Origin: Scleromitrula shiraiana
Taxonomy: Eukaryota > Ascomycota > Leotiomycetes > Helotiales > Sclerotiniaceae
DNA length: 64,000 nt
NCBI GenBank assembly: GCA_028455995.1
Contig: JABELC010000006.1
Location: 372,001 to 436,000 of the forward strand
Direction of reading: 5' to 3'
Of this stretch, positions 33,293-45,476 are shown piece after piece. The position numbers and the translations under genes were made by a program. Under the pieces are notes generated by a model, which was given only the letters and a program-made list of their open reading frames with translations, had not been told where the DNA came from and ran no database searches. Numbering within the stretch: position 1 is the first letter of the stretch; the number at the start of each line of letters is the position of its first letter.

Positions 33293-36271
33293 GTTGCTAC
33301 TTTTAAATTGCGTACTTTAGTCAATTAGAGGCGGGTAAATAAAACGGCGACGTTTTAAAAACTAGGTTAAAATAAAATAATTTTTATATAAAAAAAAAAA
33401 ATAGATAAAAATAAACGTTAAATAAATGTTAATATTGTCTTTATAATGATACTATATCGTTACTATATGTTTTTATACGCCTTTATATATTTTTTTATAT
33501 TTTTATATGTTTTTACACGTCTTTATGCGTTTTAATTTAATTTAATATAATTTATATACTATATTTTATTATAAAACCTTGTTTATAAAATAGATGTTTT
33601 CAATATTCTTTAATTATATTTATTAGGTGAAAAAAATATATCCTATATTCAATTTTATATAATATTTATATTGGCTCGAAATTGAGCTATTTATCAAACA
33701 CAAATTTTCATAATAACCCAAAACTAGATAATCACGCGCATTTTCTATCTTGATCTTTAAAGATTTTCATTTTATAAACCAAATTAACTTATATTTTGAT
33801 GTGTTTTTAGACTATTTATAAAAATTGTATAGTTGATTTTTGTATCTCTATATATAGTTTTTTCAAATAAATATTAAATTATAATTTTTTTATTGAACTT
33901 TAAAAAAGTATGTTTCATTTTTTAATCTTTTAATATTTAATATTTTTTTGAATTTTTATTTAATATAATTATTTATTATATTATTTTTTTTTAAAAAAAT
34001 ATTATCGTTTTTATATTTAAAATTAAAGGATTTATTAATGGTAAATTATTTAGAGAAAGAGTTTATTAAAACTAATATAAGAAATAATATATAGAAAATT
34101 AAAAATATTTGGAATTTTTTTAATAATTTCAATCAATATACATTAAAATAAATTACCAACATTTTATATAGACAATATTTATTATCAAATTTAATTATTA
34201 AATAAATAATTTGAATATTCTTTATATTTAAAAAAACTATATTTTTTATTTTATATTTTAAATAATTAATTTTTTAATAATTAATATATTTAAATTAAAT
34301 TTTATATATTAATATTAAAGATTTTTATAAAAAATCAATAATCTTTTAAAAATATATTATTAATATATTTATAAATAAATATTTTTTTTTTTATATTATA
34401 AATATCGATTATAAAAAAAAGGATAGTTTTATCTTCAATCTAAAATTGAATCTATAATTCATAAAAAATAATGATATTAAAATTGATTTGGATATAATGT
34501 TATTTAAAGTAAATTTAGCCAATAACAATTAATTGATTTAATTATCTTGTAAAAAAGCAATAAAACTATATAAATACACTTTTATTATCTAGTTTAAATT
34601 CTTCAACTAATTATTTGTTTATAGATAAAATATAAAATTAGATGATAAAATTATATTTAATCATTTATATAATTGCTTCTAAAATATTAATATAAATTAA
34701 GTTCCTTAATTATTTATTATAATATTAAAAATATTATATAGATTTTAAATTTAAAAAATAAAAGTATTTATTAAATTTATAATATTTAAAAAAATAATAA
34801 AAATAAAATGGTATATTTTAATTAAATAATCAATAATTATTAAAATATATTTATATAATATATTATAATATTGATATTTTAATAGGGGTATAATATAATT
34901 AATAGTGATATTTAATTAAATATAATAAAATATTTTTAAAAAATGTAATAAGTTTTAGGGCGTTAAGCATAAAATCTTTAAATATAAATAAATATAATAA
35001 TTCTTTATAAAATGTATAATATTCTATATTAAGCCTTTTTAAATATAAAAATATTGAATTATTTTAATATATTTTGTATAATTTGGGTAGTTTGTTAATG
35101 AGGTGGAATAATTATAGTAAAGGATTTGTATTATTATCTTTTTATTTAAAAAAATAAATAGTTGTTTTTCATAATAAATCCTTTTTTTTTATATAAAGTA
35201 AATTGTAAATGGAATCGATTATAAACATTTAGATAATTTTTAAGGCTATATTTACAATTTTTTTGATTGAACTATTTAAATTATATATATAATAATGTTT
35301 GATTACTTATATACTTTATTAATAATTATATTGATTAAGATTTCAATATTTAAAATAAGTTTTTTAAAATAATCTTTAATTATATTTAGATTAAATAAGT
35401 TCAAAATGCATAGATTTATCTTATTGGGTTGTAATAAAACTTGTTAATGTTGATTTATATAGTTATTGTTTATATCTTTAGGAGTTGACTTTTTTTTAGG
35501 GGATTGATTTAATATATTTGGTTTAATTACTTTTATACTAGATTAATAATAAATGCAAAAGTTAAATTTGCTTAAGAATTTGGTCTATTATATTTAATGA
35601 GCATTAAATTGCTTTATAGTTATAAAATATTAAAGATTTTTATAATTTGATAAGATATTGAAATTATTTATTTTTTTTAGTTTTAATCTTTATTTCTTGA
35701 ATGTTTTTATTATAATTAATAATTTTTTATTATAGATATTATAATTATATTTTTGTGGAAAATATTTAGATGAAAAATAGGTTATTGAATGCTATTCGTT
35801 ATTAGATTGCTTTTATAATAATATGCTTCTAAAAATCTAATTAAAAACATTAATTTTTATAATTATCTTAAAATCTAAACTATAATATTTGAATATTGAA
35901 GCAAAAGTAAATAATATTTTTAACTTTTTAAACGTCTTCTAGTAAATCAAGGACTAATATTAAAGGATATTTTTTTATAATAAGTTAATTAATAGGCTTA
36001 TTATTTTAAAATATTTTTTAATAAATTATTGATAAAAATTTGCAAATTTAAAAAAGCTTTATAATTCTTTTAATCAAATTAGGGCTTTCTAGCTAATGAT
36101 AACCTTAATTTTATTTGAATCTATAAAGATTTTATTATTAAATATAATTAACTTCAAATATTTTATCTTTATTATATTAAATTTGTATTTATCGATATTA
36201 AAATAAAAACCTATTTTATAAAATTTTTTTAAAATTTTTTATATATAGTTTTTATAATTATATTTATTTAT

Positions 36272-36760
36272 AGAAAAGATTAGGATATTGTTAAAATAAA
36301 CAAAAGTAATAATATTAAAAAGATTAAAAAAAGAATTATTAATAAAGGTTTAAAAATAAATTAGGGTATTATATAAATTAAAAAAAATAATTATATATTT
36401 ATATAATTTATATTGAATAATAAATATAATTTTTTATTTATTCTTTTTTTTAAATAGATTTTATTAAAGATTATAAATATATTAAGCTTTATAAAGATTT
36501 TTGCTTTATTTAATTGCTTAAATATATTTTTTATTAAAAGGATTAAAAAGCAGTTCTTAATTATGCCTTTATTAAAGTTGTAATAATCGATATACATTCA
36601 TATACTTTTTTTAGGCTTTTTCATTAAAAACATTAATATTATTATAGATAATATAGATTTTTTAATAAATCTTTTTTTTATATTGTTATTAATATATTTA
36701 TAAATAACCTTATATTTTTTAGTTGTAAAAGGATAATTTTTATTATAAAGAAATTTGAAG
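36272..36760 (-). pseudogene. Reverse-transcriptase fossil of element 2
   Basis: Minus-strand translation gives 'MYIDYYNFNKGIIKN' then 'KAKIFIKLNIFIIFNKIYLK', aligning with the gypsy RT path C-V-D-Y-R-x-L-N-K...K-N-R-Y-P-L-P-L-I...F-T-K-L-D...A-F-N-K-I-R-I-K. Upstream is 'KRFIKKSI', matching the 'KGFIRxSxSP' block. Downstream, near 36,272-36,301, 'VYFNNILIFS' occupies the catalytic Y-x-D-D box, with both Asp changed to Asn. GAT to AAT is the G-to-A change expected from RIP on the opposite strand. The polymerase is dead. Confidence 0.85.
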
Positions 36761-39700
36761 TTAGGCTTTAAGTCGATGTTAGCGTCTATAGTAATATGTT
36801 TAGATAAAATATTTATTAGCTTTTTAAAAAAAATATTAGCGAGATTCTAGTATTTTAACAATAGTTTAAATAAAATATATGTTTTATTATAACCCGATTT
36901 ATTTTTTATATATTTATCGATATTTTTATCTAAAATCCTATTTAAATTAAAAGTTTAGAAATAATTGTTCAAAAACTTATATAATCTAAAGTCCAATTGA
37001 GTTTTAGCATTTTTATAAAAGATAATGTTTTTTAAAATATTTTAATACAGATCTATAATAATAGTTTTTTAGTTTATATAAATATTATTTAATAGATAAC
37101 TTAATATAGATTATTTTGCTCGAACGCTTTTTTATCAATAATAAAATGATATTAAGGAAATTAATAAAATGTGTATTTTAATCAACTAGTTAAAAGCAAT
37201 TATTTTTTTAAAAACAGAAATAATAAGCGATCTGCTCATAATATCTTATAAAAAATAAAATATTATTATATATTGCCAACTAACTATAATTCTAATAAAT
37301 CTAAATTATAGCAAGTAAACTATAAACTCATTTTTATTAGAATTCTTTATAATATTAATTTTAAAAGTTAAATTATCGTTTTTATCTTTATTATTTAAAT
37401 TCTTATCATCTAAAACTTTATTATTTAAATCTAAATCCTTAAATATGTTATTTTTTATTTTTGATAATAAGCAAAAAAAATCCTTATTTATAATATCTTC
37501 TATTATAAACATAAATTTAATTATGATTATTTTAATATTAATAACTATATTTATTTCACATAAATAAAATAAAGTTATCGAAATTTAAAAAAAAAAAATT
37601 AAAACTTTTTTTAAAATCTTTAATATATATAATAATAAAACAAAAAATAAACAATATTACAAATATAAAAAAAAATTAAATATTAAACTATTATTAATAT
37701 AATACATATATAGATTATATAATTATAATTATAATATATCTAAAATAATATTAATATTAAATTTTATAAAAAAAAATAAAATAGATTTAAAATAAAATTT
37801 CTTAAATATTTTAATAATAAAATAGATAATAATAATTTGGATTATATTTTTAAAAAAAGATTTTTTACTATTATCTAATAAAAAATATTAAAATTTAAAA
37901 AGATCAAAAATATATTAATTATTATAATATATAATTAAAATATTAATAAAAATTTTTATAAAATATTTAGAATTAAAAAAAGAAATATAATATATATAAT
38001 TTTGATTTAATTTCATAAAATTATAAAATAATAAATTAAATAAACTATTTAATAACAAAACACTATATATAAAAAATCTTAAAATATTTAATTCTAAATT
38101 TAAAATATTTTTTAAATTATTTATAAAATAGGCTAATGTATTTAAATCAAATAAAGATTTTTAATATCGATTTATATTAAAAATGCTTTTTTTTTCTATT
38201 TTCTCGATCTCTTCTAAAATATGGCTTACAAATGGGGTTAGTATTGCAGCAAATAAAACAAAAATTGCAAATATTTGATAAAAGCCGGAAAAAATAATAT
38301 CATTTATTTGATAATACCCAAATTAATATCCTCCACAATTTTACTTGAATCTAAAACCATCATCCTGACTATAAATAACAATACTAGGTATATTATGTAA
38401 ATACTTTGGATTAACTTGATTAATTCTATAGTTTTTATTAGTAATCTTGATTAAACACTTTTTCATATAATGACTATCTCTATTATAATATATATATTTA
38501 TTTTTAATATAGCGATATAATCTTTCCTTTTTTATAAACCTGATTTAAGAAAGATCCATTAAATCATTATAGCTTTAATTCATTATTAAAACTTTAAAAA
38601 TTTATTTAAAAAGGATTATATTAATAATTTTAAAATATAAAATAAATTTATTTTTTTGTATAAAAATAAGCTTATTTTTTTAAAATTTATTAAAAAAAAA
38701 CCATTTATCCTTTTAAATCATCGTTTATCAAAATAAAGGTATTATTTTAAAAAAAATTCTTTAAATTATCACTAACTTTTTTTTTAAATAAATCAATTTT
38801 AATATTATTATTATAATTAAATTTAATAGTATAAAAAATGAATTTAATATAAAAATTTAGTTAAATCAAATTATTTATAATTAATTTATATAGTTTAATA
38901 AAAACAATTTATTAATTATTTATAATATTGAAAAATATAGAAAAGACTTTAAGTATTGTAATTATTGTTTGTTAAAGTTATTGGATAAAATTAATAAAAT
39001 ATTTATAAATAACTTATTGAATAAATCAAAAAAAAATAAATATTATATTATTAAAAAAAAAATTATATAAAAAATTTTAATTATTTTAAAATAAAAATAA
39101 AAAATGTTAATAATAAATTTAAAATAAAAAGAGTTACAAAAGATTTTTTATATAATAAATTTAATATTTTTATTTTTTTTATTATTAAAAAATTTTTTTA
39201 AATTTAGGATTAAAAAAAAGATATTATAAAAACCCAAAATAAATTAAAAAACTATATTAAAACTTTATTGAATTTTAATAAATTTATTATTTAATTTTTA
39301 ATTATTTTTTTATAAAACTATAAGTTATTAATTAACTTTAAAATAAATTATATTTTAATTATAAAAAACAATGAAAAAAATGTTAAAAAAGAATTATTCA
39401 TTATTATTAATAATGATAAAAGCCTTAAAGACCTTCTAATAATAAAGCCCTTTAACATCAAAAAACTAAAATGTTTTCTTGAAATCATATAGAGTAATTA
39501 TCGCTTTTAGAAATTATTTTTTATTAAAGATGGTCGGTAAGCCGCTAGCGTCGCGCGAATTATATATAATAATGATGGCAAAGATAGAGAGATAGAGAAA
39601 CAAAGAGATAAAGAGATAAAAAAACAGGTTTAATATTTAAATATAAAAAATGGATTGCAAAAGCTATCCGTGGATAGATATTCTATAAAATAAAAGGCGC

Positions 39701-39902
39701 AAACAAATAAAGAGAAAAAAAATTTTCTTCTAATTTAAAATTGTGTTCGGTTGTATAGATAAACAAATGGATAAGAGGCAAATTTTTGTAACTCTAATAT
39801 ATTAAAAAACGTAAAAATTAAATAACTAGGAAGACTAGAATAATCATAAAGATCGTATACTTAAAACAAAGAAAGTTCTATACAAAAAAAGATAAATCAA
39901 AT

Positions 39903-40032
39903 TATTAAGATAGTAAAGTTGTTGATTTATAAAGAACTAAATCTAAACTAGCTAAAAAAAACCGATTATATAGAAGTGGTTTTAGCCTTATAGCCTGAGG
40001 CCATACTTGTATAGAACCTTAGAACTGTGACA
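39903..40032. repeat. Right LTR of element 2 (5' LTR), heavily mutated
   Basis: 130-bp partner of 33163-33292. It starts TATTAAGA, from TGTCAAGG by G-to-A and C-to-T changes, and ends CTGTGACA. Mutation is strongly asymmetric compared with the left copy. Confidence 0.9.
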
Positions 40033-40037
40033 AAAAT
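40033..40037. repeat. Target-site duplication AAAAT (right copy)
   Basis: Directly follows the TGACA end of the right LTR and equals 33158-33162. Confidence 0.75.
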
Positions 40038-40869
40038 ATTTATTTATAAAATTTTCAAAAATTTTAAATTATACTATTTTTAATCTTAATTATTTATATA
40101 ATACTATATATTAGTACTGACTCAGTAGTACTACTAGTACTAGTAGTAATATAAAATAATTTTGAAAATAACTTGAAGATTTTATATATATTTAATAAAT
40201 ATTAAGAAATAAATTTATTTAAATAATATAATTCCTTTTAAAATGACTAGTACTAGTAAATACTAAGTTCAAGTTATTAAATATATATACATATTATTAA
40301 AATGTTTTTAGTACTAGTATTAACTTTGAAATATATTTATTTTTTTATTAAAAATATACTAGTAGTAATTAAATTAATTTAGATTCAAGTTTTTATAGAG
40401 TTGAATCGAGTTATTTTAATTAAAAAATAAATTGTTTTTATATTATAACGTTATATATTCAAGTTATTATAGATTATTATGATATTTTCTTATTCAATTC
40501 AACTTTCAAGAATCTAAATATAAAATAATTCATAAAGGGTTCTTCAGTCCACTCCGCCTAAAAGTAATCATTCTACACTAGCAGGGATGAAGCTTTCCCC
40601 AGAATTATATCCACTTTCTTCATTTACAAAAGTTAACTTTGACACAATTGAATTATGTTACATTGTATTGAACTCACGATGCATTTGTGTACATAACTGA
40701 GATGATCTGATTCGAATCAATTGGTGATCTGGTTTGTATAATTAGTCGGTGTTGGGGTATACGCTTCGCTGGACATCTGGAGACGATTTGGCAACGCGGA
40801 CAAAAACATTCCACTTTCTACACCTAGAAAAGAAGATCGAAGAGATGAGCAGTTCAGATACCCTAACTC
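40038..40869. other. AT-rich island then promoter of the aldehyde dehydrogenase
   Basis: 40,038-40,530 is AT-rich with several ACTAGTACTAGT and CAAGTT words. From 40,540 composition is ordinary. On the plus strand about 40,748-40,888 there is a protein-like open stretch without an ATG ('RRFGNADKNIPLSTPRKEDR'), ending in TGA. It may be a terminal-exon relic. Confidence 0.5.
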
Positions 40870-42796
40870 ATGGTCCTTTTGAGGGATGGACACAAGGAGA
40901 AGTGTGAGCTGAGTACCTGTACAAATCATTTAGGATTGTTACTGACATTGCATATTTGTAGTGAAAAACTCTTGTTCTCATTAGCAGCTGGGGCTACGTT
41001 ATTTGTTGGCGCTCTACTTTATGGAGCGGTACGATTCGCGGAATGGTATAAAGGGGAGGCGATCGTTCCTTACATGATCACAGAATTGAATACGCCGGAG
41101 GAGAAGAGGATATTGGAGGAACCATCTATAAAGGTAGGGAGGGGACTTATATCGGAACTCGCAATTTACGAATGGTACTGATGGAGAATGTGGACAGGCA
41201 AAAGGAACATCAGAGATCCAATGTTACGCTCCAGCCACCGGCCAATTTCTCGGAAATGTCACTCCTTCTTCGCCCTCGGATATCGATCGATCAATAGAAA
41301 AAGCACATATAGCGCAGAAGAAATGGGCCCGCACAACATTTTCGCAACGACGACAGGTTCTAAGAAGTATGATGGCGTATATATTAGATCATCAAGAAGA
41401 AATCTGTCGAGTAGCTTGTTTAGATTCTGGGAAGACAATGATCGATGCCGTGTTAGGGGAAATTCTAGTAACGGTGGAGAAGATCAATTGGACGTTGAAA
41501 CATGGAGAGAAGGCATTACGAACCGAAAAGAGACCGACCAATTTTCTCATGATGTATAAGAAGAACACGGTGAGATATGAACCATTGGGTGTGGTAGCCG
41601 CATTGGTTTCATGGAATTATCCTTTTCATAATTTGCTGGGTCCTATGATTTCGGCTATCTTCTCTGGAAATGGTATTGTGGTTAAGGCATCCGAGAATAC
41701 GGCATGGAGTGCCCAGCATTTCTCGCTGATTGCTAGAGGTGCTCTTTATGCTTGTGGCCATGATTCAAATCTTATTCAGGTCGTTACTTGTTGGCCCGAA
41801 ACCGCAAATCATCTTACGTCACACTCTGGAATCTCTCACATAACGTTCATTGGTAGTCGACCCGTCGCCAAATTAGTAGCAGCATCAGCTGCTGGACCTT
41901 TAATTCCCGTCGTCGCCGAACTAGGCGGAAAAGACGCAGCAATAATCTTAGATTCCGCTGAAAAAGATCTTCCACGAATCATCGAGATTCTCCTACGAGG
42001 AACCTTCCAAGCCGCCGGTCAAAACTGCATCGGTATCGAACGAATCATCGCCCTCCCAACAGTCTACTCCAAACTAGTCTCAGCACTCGAACCACGAATC
42101 CGCGCCCTCCGTCTCGGATCCGGACTCGACGCAACCCCCGACTCTCCAGTAGACGTCGGAGCCATGATATCCTCATCCTCCTTCGACCGACTCGAAAATC
42201 TAATCGCCTCTGCCATAAAGGATGGCGCACGACTTTTAGTCGGTGGAAAGAGATATATCCATCCCGTGCATAAATCCGGCCATTATTTTACACCCACATT
42301 ACTTGTAGACGTTACACCTTCAATGGCCATCGCAAACGAAGAATGTTTCGCTCCCATCTGCGTCCTCATGAAAGCTAATTCCGCAGAAGACGCATGCAAT
42401 ATGGCTAATAGACCGAACTTCGGTCTGGGGGCTTCAGTCTTCGGTACCAAGAATTGGGAAGTCGATGCCCTGGTTAAGAATATCAGGTCGGGAATGGTGG
42501 CGATTAATGATTTTGCGGCATATTATGCGGTGCAGTTACCGTTTGGGGGTGTGGGTGGAAGTGGGTATGGGCGGTTTGCGGGGGAGGAGGGATTGAGGGG
42601 TTTGTGCAATTTGAAGGCGGTTTGTGAGGATCGGTGGGGCTGGGCGGGCGTGGGGACGAGTATTCCGGGGGAGGTGAGGTATCCGATTAAGGACTTGGGG
42701 AGGGGCTTTCAGTTTACGAGTGGGGTGGTGGATTTGGGGTATGGGGTGGGTGTGAAGGGGAGGTGGAGGGGTGTGAGGGGGTTGTTGGGGAGGTAG
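40870..42796 (+). CDS. Membrane-anchored aldehyde dehydrogenase (Msc7-like)
   Basis: NAD(P)-dependent aldehyde dehydrogenase with an N-terminal anchor. The main exon 41198-42796 joins 40870-41133 through a GTAGGG...ACAG intron at phase 0. The N-terminal exon encodes a membrane segment ('SLAAGATLFVGALLYGAV'). The ALDH domain contains 'EPLGVVAALVSWNYPFHN' (cofactor region), 'ISHITFIGSRPVAKLVAAS', 'VAELGGKDAAI' with the general-base Glu, 'FQAAGQNCIGIER' with the catalytic Cys, and the C-terminal 'PFGGVGGSGYGRFAG'. This matches fungal proteins related to yeast Msc7 (recalled similarity). The true 5' end is uncertain: a candidate first intron starts at GTGAGC near 40,901 and would change the first 20-40 residues. 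The last ~60 codons are strikingly G-rich. Confidence 0.85.
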
Positions 42797-43317
42797 GTGG
42801 ATGGGAATGGGATGGGATGGGATTCTTAAGGGGAGTTTTACATGTATGTGTATTTTGTGGTGGTGGTGAATCTAGCATCGAGAATAGGAGGAGTAATTAC
42901 ATATAAGATATTCAAATGTGAATGACTAGCTATAGTCTATCTAATATCAACACCTACCATCACATAATAGAACCAAATCCACCAAAAGAAAGGTAAAGTG
43001 ATCTAATATGTAGGAGAAGTGACTTTAAATATATCATTATCATACGATATCATACCTGGGTATGTATCTCCAATAGAGTAGAGTATGTAAATCTTATCTC
43101 TCCCTCTCTCTAATTCAAATCTACTATCGTATTCCCCCCCAACCAAACCTTGCGCCCTCCAAAGAAAAGCCTACAAGTCTAGAACTCCTTGAACTCCATC
43201 CAGTCGTTTCTTTTCTCTTCTTTGATGTCTGTTCTTACACTTTCTTACATCATCATAACAGATCAAATCGTGTCGAGACCAGTAAATCTAAAAATACCCA
43301 CCCACTTACTCACCCAA
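42797..43317. other. Convergent intergenic spacer
   Basis: About 520 bases between the aldehyde dehydrogenase and the MRS2 gene, which converge. No gene or structured repeat was seen. Confidence 0.6.
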
Positions 43318-45179
43318 TCAACCCTTCGTCACAGAAGGACGAGCAGCAGCAAAAGCACCACCATTCCGACCCTTTTTTTCCTTAGCACCCTCATGCGCAT
43401 TAACCCTCGCCTTCAACAACCCCTCCCTCCTCTCCCTCGCCACATCCCTAATAATCTCCTCCTTAGCCCTCATAAGCCTCGCTCTAACCTCCTCTCCCTG
43501 CGCATCCCTATCTCTCCCCCTATCCCTCCTAGCAACCATCCCCTCCTCCCTCACCAACCCATCATCAACCCTCCAGTTTCTCCCCCTCCTGCCCGCTTCT
43601 CCCCACATACTGACTCTCTGTACCCGCTTTAACCTGCTAATACCGTAATACCAGATCAGTGCTGCGAATACTACAGACCAACCTGTTACGCCTAGGAAGC
43701 CTAGATCTGATTCTTCGATGTGGTTTTTGAGATTCATGCCGTAGAGAGCGGCAATGAAGGCGCCGGAGCCCATGCCCAGTGTGCCGATGGAGATTTTAAG
43801 TTCGAGGAGCATGAGGGAATTGCGGTTTGCGTCGAGGATAGCTTTGACTCTGTTTTTTGTGTGTTAGTGTTTTCTCAAACGTGAATAGAGCAATGGAAGA
43901 AAGGTGGGGAAATCATACATTTCCTCAGTATTCCTAATACTCGACACCAAATTCCCTGATTCCTGTACGATTTCATCACAAAGTTTATGATAAGATTCCA
44001 ACAGCATTTCCACCTCCGTATGATCATCCTCTCCACGAATGACATCGTGGTCTTTTTCCGTGAGATACATAGCTGCCAAATCATCATCCGCCTCCAACAA
44101 CTCCTCAATCGAATCCCTGACCAACTTAGCTTTCTGCTCGAATGTTCCAAGCTTTTTTGAGTAGATAAGAAGATAGCGAAGCTTATCTCTATCGATATCC
44201 TCTTCTAATTCTTTCAAAACCTGTACGACGGGTTCGTGCACTGTTTTGAATTCTTTCTCAAGCGCAGATGTCACGGATATGAGGACGGCTTCTAGAGCGC
44301 GGAATTCGTAGGGTAATCCGCCTGCAGAGGGAAGGGTTTGCTTTTGACGAAGTTTACCTTCTAAATCGTACATGAAGAGGGATTGGGTGTAAGAATCGGT
44401 AGATCCATATGCGTCGAAGATTAGGACGCGATTGGATTTTATGAGGACTCGTAAATGAAGGAGATTGATAATGAAGGACGAGGGACGAACAAGAATGTGC
44501 GGAAGTGTACTGGAATCGATCTTTCGGAGATCTCGAGGTAGTAATCCGTACTATATATTATATGCCTAGTTAGTAATTGTTGCAAACCCTTTAGAAATTT
44601 TGGGTAATGTCGCACCTTAGCAATAAGCTCGCTTTTCTTAAACTCCCCATTTACGAGAACAACCTTTCCATTCTCATCTAACTCTGTACATCGTAACCTG
44701 GGCTCACTAGCAGCTTTCGCAGATACAGAACGCCCCAGACTAAACATTGCTATATCGGTGCTATGATCTTGACTTGGTAGATCATCCGGCTGTAGTGGCG
44801 CCGCCTTGGTCTTAGAAGTCCAAAGCCTGAAGGGCCATCGTTTCGTGCTTGTGAAAAGATTTCGATTCGATTGAGAGCGATTCTCATATGTAGATCTCTT
44901 GGTAGGAAGGGTTCGAGTCTGAGGAGATTGGGAAGCTAATCGCGGGCCCAGAAACTCAAGATTAAGAGGACCAGCTTCAACGGTTGCGCGACGAGGCGAA
45001 GAGGTTGATAGTCGTCGGAGACATGGAGGTGAATATATTATGCTGGTGGTGGGGGTCCGAGATGGTGCATGGTCGAAGAAATAGCCTGGTCGTAGTTTGG
45101 CCCCAATACCTTCGGATTGCGCTTTGAGAAATCTGAGGAGATTTGGTGAAGGTACGGGATGGTGCAGAGAGGACCGCAT
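43318..45179 (-). CDS. MRS2: Mitochondrial inner-membrane Mg2+ transporter of the CorA/Mrs2 family
   Basis: Magnesium channel expected in the mitochondrial inner membrane. Minus-strand exons 45179-44616, 44550-43919 and 43849-43318 give 575 residues with consistent phases. The N-terminal ~180 residues are Arg/Ser/Pro-rich and presumably hold the import signal. 'AKYGLLPRDLRKIDSS' is the conserved start of the matrix domain, followed by 'LPYEFRALEAVLISVTSALE' and long coiled helices. Two membrane helices sit near the end: the first contains 'SIGTLGMGSGAFIAALYGMN', with the diagnostic Gly-Met-Asn at about 436-438; the second is 'GWSVVFAALIWYYGISRL'. The matrix-side tail is Arg-rich and long. The frame is open upstream to 45266 but without ATG, so 45179 was chosen. 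Confidence 0.92.
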
Positions 45180-45476
45180 AACAGGTAAGTAGCTATTGCG
45201 ATCGTCTACAAGAAGTACTACTGCTTCATGAGAGGGATGGTTACGATCTTGATATGTACTGAACAATATTTCTTACTTTTTTTGGAGGAAGCTCGGACTA
45301 CAAATTTTTGTGCTGGGAAAGGGACCAATCATCAGGCGAGAATTTCATGATACTCAAATTTAAGACTTTAATTGTGATGTGATATCTATTCTACTATTCT
45401 ACTACTATTCTACTATTTACAGATTCATTTTCTTACTCATGGCCTTTAGCTAAATTTCTTGTACGTAATTTTAGAT
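45180..45476. other. Short intergenic spacer
   Basis: About 300 bases between the MRS2 start and the F-box-like gene's stop. A TACTATTC-type near-repeat occurs around 45,391-45,418. No gene was seen. Confidence 0.6.

Larger units (their letters stand above)
33163..40032 (-). mobile_element. RIP-degraded Ty3/gypsy LTR retrotransposon 2 (6,870 bp)
   Basis: 130-bp LTRs with TGTCA...TGACA ends (left copy) flank about 6.6 kb of AT-rich DNA, and AAAAT is duplicated on both sides. A reverse-transcriptase fossil on the minus strand at about 36,270-36,760 fits Ty3/gypsy, so the 5' LTR is the right copy. No intact gag, protease, integrase or RT frame remains. Segments around 38,170-38,420 are less AT-rich than the rest. 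Insertion was into DNA already resembling RIP-degraded repeat, making a nested history likely. Confidence 0.88.

Noticed and set aside
43189..43632. 147-codon Pro/Ser/Arg-rich plus-strand ORF
   Set aside because: Antisense of the MRS2 C-terminal exon; it reflects that exon's Arg-rich codons.
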